A DNA stretch of 64,000 bases from Candidula unifasciata (lineage: Eukaryota > Mollusca > Gastropoda > Stylommatophora > Geomitridae): positions 1,832,978-1,896,977 of the forward strand of contig CAJHNH020004890.1 in NCBI GenBank assembly GCA_905116865.2, in the 5' to 3' direction. Positions 42,880 through 53,594 of this stretch are shown here, piece after piece (the stretch's first letter is position 1; each line of letters begins with the position of its first letter). Made by a program: the position numbers and the translations under genes. The notes below the pieces were generated by a model that was not told where the DNA came from, made no database searches, and was given only the letters and a program-made list of their open reading frames with translations.

Positions 42880-45348
42880 ACTATGACGTCAATATCCACA
42901 ACTTTACTGTACAAGACAGAAACATTTTCGATCTATGATGATTATACAGTATTCAACAACTTTTATTGCAGATCGAAAAGATATATTGTCTCCATGTCGG
43001 AAGTCAATGATGCAGTAAACCTACTGCTGATACAAAATTTTCATCAGTTGCAGATTAACAAGATTGCATTCGAAAGTGAAGAATTGTTTCAATACTAAAT
43101 GTTTAACTAGTACAGACATATCAATATCCTTTTCAGAAATTGGAAAATAATTTATCCTTTTGAAAATAGTCAACGATGACACCAACAGACACTTCAATAT
43201 TGTGTTCATCATTTTCCACATCAATGCTTCATCTGATATAATATACAAATACACAAACAGCCAGATGATTAGGTACTGCTCCCATAAGCCAACATTGTAA
43301 AAGACTCATTAAACCGAGCTTACCTACAGCAAGAACATTTCAGTAACAACTTTACTTATCGACTTTGTGCTAGACGTTTCAGGAAAGAACTGTTCATATT
43401 GCAGAAATACCAAAAAGGTGGCAACACTAGATGTATCTCCTTCAAGCAATAACGTGAACTCTTACGGTTGCAAGAACTTATCTAATATGACATTCTAAAT
43501 TGCAAAGGCATCATTCTAGAATTCAAGGCGAAGTGAATATTCGTTAGAACAATATACAACTGAAGAGTACAATTCAAGGAAACTGAACTCATTGAACACT
43601 GAAAGCATTCAAACTTAATCGTTTAAACACACTGGAATTCAAATTATTATGGCAACAAAAGTGGAATCGTCAATGACAGTGGATCTGGACATCAGCGACT
43701 GGATCATCGTCAACTTAGAGTATGACTGATGAGTGAATGTACATTAAAAGTGAATGAAAGGACAAATGACACGTGGGGACTATAGAAATATTCACGTCAC
43801 TACGATAAATTTATGTTAAATGTGATCATATTCTGATAAATTCAGTTGATTACATACGTTATATTCTATTCGTTAAATGTTATCAATGTTATGTGATCGT
43901 GAATTAACATATTATGTTTAAGCCCATTACATGTTCTATATGTTATGTGTTAATTGTGATAGTGTAATATGTTTGGTTTGTTACATATTGAAGGTTATAC
44001 ATCTGATTCATCAGATTCATCTTTGATATCTATGTCTTGTTGTGAAATATTTTGTATTCATGTTGCAAATTGGATGTACACATTATTTATTTTTAAAATG
44101 TAATTTTTGGGTTGATTTTTCAGCTTGGAAATGTAATTTTTCTCTGGTGATTTTCTTTTTTCGGTTTTCAATACGTAATTTTTCCATTTTTTCCTAATCG
44201 TTAAAGTTAAACTATAACTTATAAAATTTTGCAGGTTTGCATTTCAAACATTTCTCCGTGAGTAATTGTAAGTTAAATGTGACATGTTGGTTGTTGAGAG
44301 GTCAACCACACATTTGGGTTCTGTGGATGGCACCGCAATAGTCAACTAGTTACACATAGTATTTTTTATGTAATAGGAAATTATTATATAAGGTCGAGAC
44401 TAGGTAGGTAAATAATATTTTTGACAATAGGACACGACGTGGTAACATATTATTTGAAATAATTTGTATTTTTTTTTCGTTGGTTTTGGTAATTATGTAA
44501 ATTTGTAGTAGATTTTGGCTGACAATAATTTGGTTAATTATTTTATTTTTGTTTTTGTTTTTAAATAAGAAACTTATGAACCATATTTGAAACTTAAATA
44601 TTGTTAGAAGAGATTGTCGCTCCAGAGGAGAGATCACTGAGTATATATGAAGGTGATAGAAACCTTGTACATTAAGGGAAGTTTCATGTTACAGGTGACA
44701 TTGTCCATGATTGTTGCAAATGTGTCGTACAGGCCACACTTGTGTTTCTATATACTACACTATATGTCTAGAGGTATGACATGTGTCAGCGGCAGGTATT
44801 GCTAGGTAATTTTAGACACATTATTCGACGGGATGTCAAGGAGTCGGGATGACTTAGTTAGAACCATAGAAGGGTCATGTCTATGACGACCATTGTTATG
44901 TTCTCAATGGCGTACAACTCGCACGAGAGTGGGGTTGGGTTCATGTGGGTCCCGGACGGTTAATAGTCCACCCACAATATTATATAATCAGTCTTAACCT
45001 CTATGACTACAAAGTGTTGGTTAGTAGTGGCGTACTTGTGACATGTTGTGATACTATTGGTAACTTCATGGTTTAGTGTTGTCCTTGTATATGTACATGT
45101 CCCATAAGGATGTAAAGATACGTTGTTCTCAGGTGACTGACTCTCATTAGGAAACATCTCAAATCTATGTTGATAGGAACTTTCATGACTGTTTGGTGAC
45201 AATAATTGGGGGAAGAAAGCAGGATATCCGGAGATGCACTGAACTGAATGTAGACACAATTCTGTCGACATCCCATACCCAGGTAGAGATACTTGACTCC
45301 AGACGTAGATATGTAAAGTAGACGTCTGTCATCAGGAAGTATCTGTCC
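42880..45348. other. Non-coding 3' interior of the LTR element
   Basis: AT-rich, with no integrase or envelope-like frame. It contains a PLE 5' fragment at 43367-43515. The rest is unclassified. Confidence 0.6.
43367..43515 (+). mobile_element. Penelope-like element 5' fragment, opposite orientation
   Basis: Aligns with the reverse complement of about 38180-38320: gctagacgtttcaggaaaga, cagaaataccaaaaa, ctagatgtatctccttcaag and tatgacattctaaatt are shared with few changes. Confidence 0.85.
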
Positions 45349-45363
45349 AAAAGGAGGGGTGGA
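45349..45363 (+). promoter_or_regulatory. Polypurine tract of the LTR element
   Basis: aaaaggaggggtgga ends exactly at the 3' LTR start TGTCAG, the expected place for second-strand priming. Confidence 0.85.
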
Positions 45364-46058
45364 TGTCAGGGTTCGCCCTGCTATGGGACAGTTCAGGATG
45401 ATGATGATGAATCTCGTCATCGTACCCTGCGACCCTTAGTGACACTCAATACGTGCATACACACGTAGAAACGAGCATGAGCGGACTTCGCACGGGTGTG
45501 CACATTTTGGACCGGACGTTGAACGCTTGCTTGGGGGACTGCTAGGAAACTGGACGTGGGACGAGAGTGGATTTTTGACTGACCGTTTGTTTTTGACTTG
45601 AAGATAGGTACCAGCGTAGTGATTAGATGTAACGTGTTCTGTTCATAGTTTCATGTAAAGTAATAGTTGTAACTAGAAGCCAGACCATGCTTTGCTGGTG
45701 GCGTTAACACTGTCGACGCACTTAGGCCTACACATTGGCGCATGCCATAACGTCTTTGGCATCGAGATATAGCGGGTTGAGCTGGCACTGTACGGGAGAG
45801 TGGTAGCGGCTCAGAGCTTAATTCATAAACGTGTAAAGGCGCCTCTAAGCGATTTTAAAGTTAGACGCGGCCTGGGTTTTGAATAAGGAGCGCTACTCCT
45901 CCTGAGGTGTATCACCACTTCGTTTGCATCTTTGGTAATAAAGATTGTGTGTGTGTTGCAACAAGTGTTTGGCTTGAGTGTGTTTGTACGGTGTTTTCCT
46001 GTCATTAGCCTATAGCAGAGCCAATGGAATCGAGCCCTAGACAGTAAGGTTTCTGACA
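45364..46058 (+). repeat. 3' LTR, intact
   Basis: 695 bp, TGTCAGGGTT to TTTCTGACA, with AATAAA near 45941. Matches both parts of the 5' LTR at very high identity. Confidence 0.95.
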
Positions 46059-46165
46059 ATTACCCACCACTGCCGATTGGTCTATAAAATATAGGCCTAG
46101 CCCTATACGCCCAATACGCATGAAGGCGTCGCAAAGCATCCTTTACTTTTACTAATCCCCCCCCC
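46059..46165 (+). mobile_element. SINE B, right part, split by the LTR element
   Basis: Begins with the target duplication attac, then ccaccactgccgattggtct, aaaatataggcctagcccta and a degraded tail ending with ctttacttttac. Confidence 0.75.
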
Positions 46166-46376
46166 GACCCCTTAGACTAATAGCAGATAATTCTTCAGAT
46201 TTTTTTTTTTTTGGTACAAAATGTCTTTTGCGGGCGGATTACCTCTGTTTTATAATCAGATAGATCCTGTTTGTGTACAAGTAAGTGCACATGTTCATGG
46301 TATATCACATAGATTTTTGTACACATTTTCGTTGTAGTTTTTTTTAGCGACTCGGTACTTTTGCATATCTATATAT

Positions 46377-47190
46377 ATGTATTCTACAATTTATAGATTC
46401 ACATACCATGTTCGCACATTGTCTCAGAATGTCACCGTCGACTATGAGGTGAGCACCAGGATCTCTAGAGCCAGCTGCACTTTTGGCAGGTTATACACAA
46501 ATGACTGGCATCGTAGTGGCATCAGTCTGCAAACCGAACTGAAGGTATACAGAGCTGCAGTGCTTCCAGTGCTACTGTATGCTTGTGAAAACTGGACTGT
46601 ATACAGACGTCAGGCAAAAAGACTTTACTACTTCCATACAGTCTGTCTGAGAAAAAGTCTGAACATTAAGTGGCAAGACATGGTCCCGTACACTGTCGAA
46701 CTGGGCAGGACTGGCATTCGCAGCATCAATAAGATCTGTTGCAGTCACAGATACGATGGGCTGGCCATTTTGTTCGAATGCCTGACCATCGGCACTCAAA
46801 ATAATCCTCTATAGTGAGATACATGAGGGTTGACGTTCTCACGGGGTCCCCCCCCTCCCCCCCCCACAAAAAAAGCACTTCAAACACATACTAAAGGAAT
46901 CACTGAAATCCTTCAGTATAAACGCTGACAAACTGGGAGGCTTCAACACAAGACCGGACTTTTATGGCGCACATATATCCGAAAATGTGGAACGATCTGA
47001 GAGGTATCTAGAACAAGGGCGGCTAAACAGCGAAGCCTGGTCAAAAAGAACCATCAAACAGGCTCGTTGTCTACAGATACTGTGCCCTGCTCTCATTGTC
47101 CTAGACTCTTCGGGGCACCTATTTGACTTATAAGTCACCTCCGGACTCACAAACTTTCAACTTTCACGACGGATGAAAGAGAGAGTTGTT
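46377..47190 (+). pseudogene. LINE C-terminal part with C2H2 finger
   Basis: Reads STRISRASCTFGRLYTNDWH, LQTELKVYRAAVLPVLLYA, CENWTVYRRQAKRLYYFH and LNIKWQDMVP (thumb). After shifts near 46780 come FVRMPDHRH, LTNWEASTQDRTF and finally CSHCPRLFGAPI with SHLRTHK. The last is a C2H2 zinc finger found at the C-terminus of this common invertebrate LINE type. A poly-C/poly-A insertion near 46850-46872 breaks the frame. Confidence 0.8.
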
Positions 47191-48005
47191 CCCATCACTC
47201 GTGATGGACGAACGAACTTCAGTCGAACCGAAGTTTTCCCTGTGTGGATTCCGGGTAATCAAATAGCTCAAGAGATTAACATGCTAAATTATTGGGAAAG
47301 ACAACAAGAACCTAGCAATTGACCATAGTTAAGGTTCAAGTGGAGATTGTATTTGAAGGCATCCACTTTAGTGTTTCCATGCTGAACGTACCCAGTAGGA
47401 GCTGATTAGCAAATCTTCTTTCTTTTTTCCGCGATCGGTTTCTTCATGTTGTCCTCGTTTGGTATTTCCAGCATGCTGTTCATTGTTTTGGCACAGAGGA
47501 CCTTTGATAGGTATTATCACTGGTCACACTGTAATCTGGTAATCTGGTTATCTGGTAATCCTAGTTTCAGCTTCATATTAAACGGGTCACCCCACATATG
47601 CTCCGCTCCTGTGCCAACGAAAAACAAACGCAGCTCACAGTGTCACGCCATGCACTCAACTCAGAAGCTGGACGACAAAACTACATCCTTCCAGTCTACA
47701 AATGGAGCAAAAATGCAACGGCCACCGTCTGGCCCAAAAAAAAAAAAAAAAATAAATAAATATTTGCCACGGCTTTGAAAAAAAAAAAAAAGTAAAAGGT
47801 GGCCGTACCTAGCGTCCATTTTGACCGGAAGAATTATATGAGGGTTAATAAACGGTCACCCCAGCAGTACCCTCATTATTAGCTGGGGAAGGGACTTAGG
47901 ACATTACATCCACCAGCAGGCGTCACCCCTACAACGACCTGCCTGCCATCGTTAACGACTGTTCACCCAACAGCTATGCAGTTCTTTGGCACGAAGGAGA
48001 CACCT
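47191..48005. other. No gene recognised
   Basis: Two poly-A runs (47738-47752, 47779-47792) suggest retroposed tails, but no head was recognised. Confidence 0.4.
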
Positions 48006-48049
48006 TGAACTTGGGTTACGGACTGCCGACTCCCTACTAAGATGTTATT

Positions 48050-49180
48050 TTATGTTCTGTTATCACAATTAATGTCACTGCACATTGGGCATACCCATGC
48101 GTGCTCAGTTCTCCGAAGCAGCAGCCACTCTAAAGTACTTCTACTAATTGTCCCCATGAGACGCTGGTTATATTGTCTCCTTTCTCGGCCTCGAAGACGG
48201 CAAAGACTTGCATCACCATGCTTAACTCCCATGTCACGCAATCGTGTTAGTGTCAGGGATTCCTCATTCTCCACTAGCCCAGTTCTTACAGCGTTGACTA
48301 TGTCTGCTCTGTCCATACTTTTTCCCGCAATCATCAGTGCAGTGCTTGCCAGTTGGTCTGCTCGCTCATTTCCCTTCACGTCCGCATGACCCGGTGTGTA
48401 GATCCAGGTTACGGAGGTTAAGTGCGATTTCCTAATGCTTTCTATCCATTCAGAGCGCATACTGCGTGTTGCTATCTTCTGAAGCATATTCATTGAGTCT
48501 GAGACAATTACTACCTGTGTGGCGGTTTGCTCGGATACCCATGCTAAAGCTCTAGAAGCAGCAGCTATTTCCATTGTCATGCTTGACGTGGTTGTCTGGT
48601 AAGCGCCGCTGTCCTCATGTATTGTTTTCCCCTTTCTTTGCGCTGTGTATGCCCATGCTGACCTTGATCCGCGCTTCACGGATCCATCTGTGTAGATGAT
48701 GGTATCTTCTGGGTCTGAATGCTGATCTATCAGTTCCCTTACTTCTGTGTCTACCGCCGCTGGAATTTGATCCCTGCATTACCTTCCGAGTGTGATAACA
48801 ACCTTAGAGATGCCATGCATGTCTACTGGTGTATTCGTCCATTCTTTTCCGTGGCTGATCACGACTAGGTCACATACCTGCTGGATTAAGTCCTCAGCCT
48901 TTGCCATCCAAGAGCGGCCCCTTTTGAGACGCTTTTATTTTGTGTCGTGAATAGCTTTGTGTAATGGGTGGTTAACATCTGCCGATACCCTCATGTAAGC
49001 CTTGACCTGTGCCACTTTGTATCTGCTTGTCATAGTCGGCAGACCCAGGATATAACGCATGGCGTTGCAGGAGGTGTCTTTTGTGCAGCCGAGTATGAGT
49101 CTCATATAGTTATGTTTGAAAGGTTTGCAAAGACCAATTATCACATGTAGTACAGTGTTACTGCTCATGATTTCTACTGG
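48050..49180 (-). pseudogene. LINE 3' part: RT thumb plus intact-looking RNase H
   Basis: The minus strand reads LILGCTKDTSCNAMRYILGL, then YKVAQVKAYMRVSADV (RT thumb, 49168-48935). Then comes a region with a stop near 48780, then RNase H: YTDGSVKRGSRSAWAY (Asp), MTMEIAAASRALAW (Glu), VVIVSDSMNMLQ (Asp) and KGNERADQLA (Asp). All four acidic residues of the fold are present. It ends with a WLLLRRTEHAWVCPMC zinc tail. It lies just downstream of the GPCR gene B 3' end. The RT core is absent. Confidence 0.85.
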
Positions 49181-49326
49181 TCACTTTGAATCGTTAGTGA
49201 CAGAATTTCTTCGTTTGAAATCTCAGTAATTTCTGTGACAATGTGTCTGGCTATCAGCAATGGCGTTCTGGGACCAACCTTTTCTGAATCGTTTGTTGGT
49301 TTTTTTGGAATCATCTTTTGAAGACA

Positions 49327-50047
49327 TTATCTGAACATATTTTGTAACTCATTCCGGAATTTAGATCCGGTTAAACAGTAGAGGAAGAAATTAATAGAGT
49401 TGTTTACATACTTTAACATAATTATTCCAGGACGTACAAGCAGTTGGAAAGCATCACCCTGTTGCCTTAACCAGTCAGCAAAAAGAAACAGTACCCTGAC
49501 AGGAGCAGTCGTTATCAGAAACACCATGGTTACCGTAAACAACATAATTGTCAATCGTGATTGGTTATCCTGCCTGTCAGTTACCGATGAAGACTGATGC
49601 ATGGAAGCTGTATTATTGGTAATCTGTTGCATGTTTCTCCGACGTAGCAGTACTCTCGTGGCAATACAAATGTTGCAGACTACAACAATAATTGTAGGGA
49701 GAAAACAATTCAAACATAAATCAATCCACGGATTAATATATTTAAAAAAAATAAGGTAATCATCTGAGACCATAGTGCAATTGATCTGTACAGACATATT
49801 ATTGTATATTACTGTTCTGACTCCAAACATATAGAGTATGTGGCTATGTTGAGCAAATATAACCAACACTATACAAATTACAACAATGATAGAAGATCTG
49901 TGTGTGCAGATAACTTTCAGCCTGTGTGGAAAATACACGGACAAGAAACGTTCGATGGTGAACGCTACGAGGATCCAGGCAGAGATTGCCACAGTCACAC
50001 GTGTCACCCATAAGTTGGTCTTGCAAATGGGTCCCGAAAAGGTCATG
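49327..50047 (-). CDS. GPCR gene B, exon 3 (TM3-TM7)
   Basis: The acceptor is acttttag before 50047, with the same phase-2 split codon as gene A. The stop at 49327 truncates the tail relative to gene A by about 15 residues. Confidence 0.9.
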
Positions 50048-50171
50048 CTAAAAGTTGAAAAGAGAAGATGAAAACTGCATTACACATACAATGTACAAGA
50101 TCCTGAAGACTATGGACAAATACTGATCTGATGTGTGTAATAAATAACAGATATATTAAGTGCATTATGAA

Positions 50172-50221
<50 letters not shown>

Positions 50222-53200
50222 GCAACAACAACAACAACAACACAGAAACAGATAATATTGATCTAGAAATGAGCTCATCCAAGGAACTGACGCCTGTTTT
50301 TATGAATGACTAGCCTCACCTGCTTATACTGAGTTTTTCTTTTTTATCACCAACTGAACCCCCGGAGAGCAACGGGACCCAGACCACACGTGTTGCACAT
50401 TATTGACCTATTATGAACTTTCCTGCGGAACAGTAGTCCATAAGGTGACCATAGATCGCTGTTTGTCACACAGACGCCTTGAGCAAACTGGTGTACGTCC
50501 GTCACATGTGATTATGACGATTCCTTACCTCCACCAAACAAATGAAGTGGGTAAAAAAAAATGTCTAGCGAAGTAAATTTGTAGACATACGATCGCCATT
50601 GTCCAGCAAGCAGCAAGGCGAAACAAGACGTTTGGCGATAAACGCAGATGTTGGATGCCATAAGCCTGTTTTCTCCTTTGTACTGTTCCAGCTACAGATC
50701 ATCAATAGGGTGACTAGTGCAGTTTTTTTTTAAGCATGAGTTAGTATTGTGCGAAGAGGGGTGTCAATTTTGCTCACCGGCTACCATCTGACATTGCTAT
50801 GCCATTGGACAGAGAATAATGTTACAGGAGTAGACAGAAGAGTATTTTCTCCTTATTCTAGGGAAACGTACATGTGGCAAAGTTGCCTATCCTGGTCCTA
50901 GGGCATGGTCACCTAAGAGACACATAATAACTGATATCTGATTCCATGTGTCATTGTGTATATTCTCGTTTGAGTGTTATTAGAATCAAAATTGTCAGTA
51001 AAAATAACGCACTTTGAGCCTGAGAATCCATTTGTGCAATCAATGTTAATAAACGCAACATTTCATTGCGAACTTCTGCACGTTTTTATGTCCGTAATAC
51101 CAAACGTACCAATGTGAATTCAGTACCCTTTTTGGGAGCTAGCTTGCTAAGTTCAGTTCCCAGATGAGGGAGTTTAGCAATCACTAGGTACCAGGCAGAG
51201 TCCAGGGAAGTAAAGGTGCCAGCGTGATGCTGACCACATCACCCATCAAGTGCCGATTGGTCTATAAAAGATAGGTCTATGCATATATGCCCAATCTGCC
51301 TAAAGACATGGAAGAAGAGACATTTGCATCACATATACTTTGTATCGCGGTGATTTTTTGGGAATAGGATAAAAAAGCAAGCAGAAACACACACACCAAC
51401 ATCGGCACACGTTAACCCACACGTATAAATACATAACTTTGACAGCACTTATTACAACTACGTGACAATGATCACTCATTACAAATCCAACGATTTATCT
51501 AGTATGTCTTAAGATATTTGGGAGAGAGGCTTTACTTCATTATTAGTTTCTGATGTGAACTCATTTATATCATTCAACTAAAGTCTTTAGAGAACTTAGG
51601 AAGTCTGCTTACATGTACATTCGTGTGCCGTCAACTTCAAAGAGAAACAAAGGCAGTAAGCCAAGATTAAGTGCTCCGGTGTCTGCAATAGCCAGGGTTA
51701 TCAAGTAAACTGCAGCGTTTGAAGATCTCATGTTTCTCCTGCTCATCACAAGGATGGACAGAAGGTTTCCTATAGTGCCGACGATGATCAAAACTAAAGA
51801 TACTGTCTGATGAAAAAAAAAAAAAAACATCCATCTCAAGTTGACTCATTAAAATTTTATTTGAAAAAAAATTAATTAAATAAAGAATCAGTGTGTAGAA
51901 ATGATTGATAGTTTAGCTGAGATTAGGAGAAACAATTTCTTTTATGTTAGGAAACATTTGATTAGATTCCACGTGGAACGTTTGAAAACAATAAACAAGG
52001 TGCGAGATATAGTTGTGTACTATCGTCTGGTCTGTTCAATATCAATAGTGAATCAATAATGATGTCCATGAGATCATGCTACGAATAAGTGTTGTTGAGC
52101 ATAATGTCAACAACTTGAGATGTAATGATGACTGAATTTTGATTAATGACAATAATTTTCAGCTGCAAGAAATCATCTTCTTCTTCTGTATCGAGTTCGC
52201 TGGCTGTAAACTCTAAAGGAAAGTTCTGGTTATCGTCCACCTCTGAACTTGAGTGTTGCGTGTAAATCCGTTTCATTGATCTGGGTTATCTGATGTATGT
52301 TATTTGTTCCTTGCCTCTCAGGCAGATACATTCCAGCTTCTCAGGCAGACCCCAGTTAGTCGACTCTTACGGCATGCTTGCTGGGGAGGCACTAGGTAAA
52401 TTCTTTTGTCCCCAACAATTGGGCTCTCAGAAACCACACGGGAAAACTACGAGAAATGACGATAAGCATAACTGTAACAAATAATATTCACAAGACAATA
52501 TGACATTTAGAAAGAAATAGTAAATGGGAAACAAATCGATACGTTTCGGTACTTACATATCCTGATAATGTCAGGCGAAAGATAAATTAAAGACGTTAAC
52601 TGTAGAATAGTCACTGAAAAAAAAAAATCTTTCACGAGGAAACAATCCTATTGTTGATATGATAATCATGTACAATTAGAAGTTTATTAAAAATTTTTGA
52701 GAAAGCTGCAGAAATATGACTTTATAGACATATGATGAGAACACCATAAACAGATACAAATAATAAGGTGATCTACTCTCTTTGGCGTTCATAGCACTCT
52801 TTGGCGTTCATAGCACTCTTTGAAGGGAATAGCACTCTTTGGCGTTCTTAGTACTCTTTGGCATTCATAGCACTCTTTGGCATTCATAGCACTCTTTGGC
52901 GTGCATAGCACACTTTGACGTGCATAACACTCTTTGACGTGCAAAGCTCTTTTTGGCGTTCATAGCACTCTTTGGCGATCATAGCACTCTTTGGCGATCA
53001 TAGCACTCTTTGGCGATCATAGCACTCTTTGGCGAGGTGTTTATAGCACTCTTTGGCGTTTATAGTCCTCTTTGGCGTTTATAGCACTCTTTGGCGTGCA
53101 TAGCACTCTTTGGCATTCATATCCCTTTTTGGCGTTCATAGCACTCATTGGCGTTCACAGCACTCTGCGGCGTTCATAGCACTCTCTGGCGTTCATAGCA

Positions 53201-53510
53201 CTCATTGGCGTTTACAGCATTCTTTTGTGTTCATAGCACTCTTTGGCGTGCATATCACTCTTTGGCGTTCATAGCACTTTTTGGCGTTTATAGCACTTTT
53301 TGGCGTGCATATCACTCTTTGGCGTTCATAGCACTCTTTGACGTGCATATCACTCTTTGGCGTTCATAGTACTCCTTGGCGTTTATAGTACTCTTTGGCG
53401 TTTATAGTAGCACCAAGAAAGTTGAAGGGGAAGAGAAGCATGGGGAGATCAAAAGAGAAGATGCAGCTGAATCTGGTATAGTTGCGTGAAGATCATCTGT
53501 GTCACACACA

Positions 53511-53594
<84 letters not shown>

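Larger units (their letters stand above)
35357..46058 (+). mobile_element. Ty3-type LTR retrotransposon carrying a nested PLE
   Basis: LTRs of about 694-695 bp begin TGTCAGGGTT and end TTTCTGACA, with 5-bp target duplications outside. The 5' LTR is in two parts separated by a Penelope-like element. Order inside: leader with a PBS-like site, Gag-protease frame, deleted pol, about 2.5 kb of AT-rich non-coding sequence, a polypurine tract, and the 3' LTR. Without the PLE it is about 7.9 kb. With most of pol missing it could move only by using enzymes of relatives. A second family member starts at 60.5 kb. Confidence 0.92.

Noticed and set aside
44350..45271. Possible envelope-like frames in the LTR element
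   Set aside because: The frames are short, on the minus strand, and have no signal peptide or transmembrane layout.
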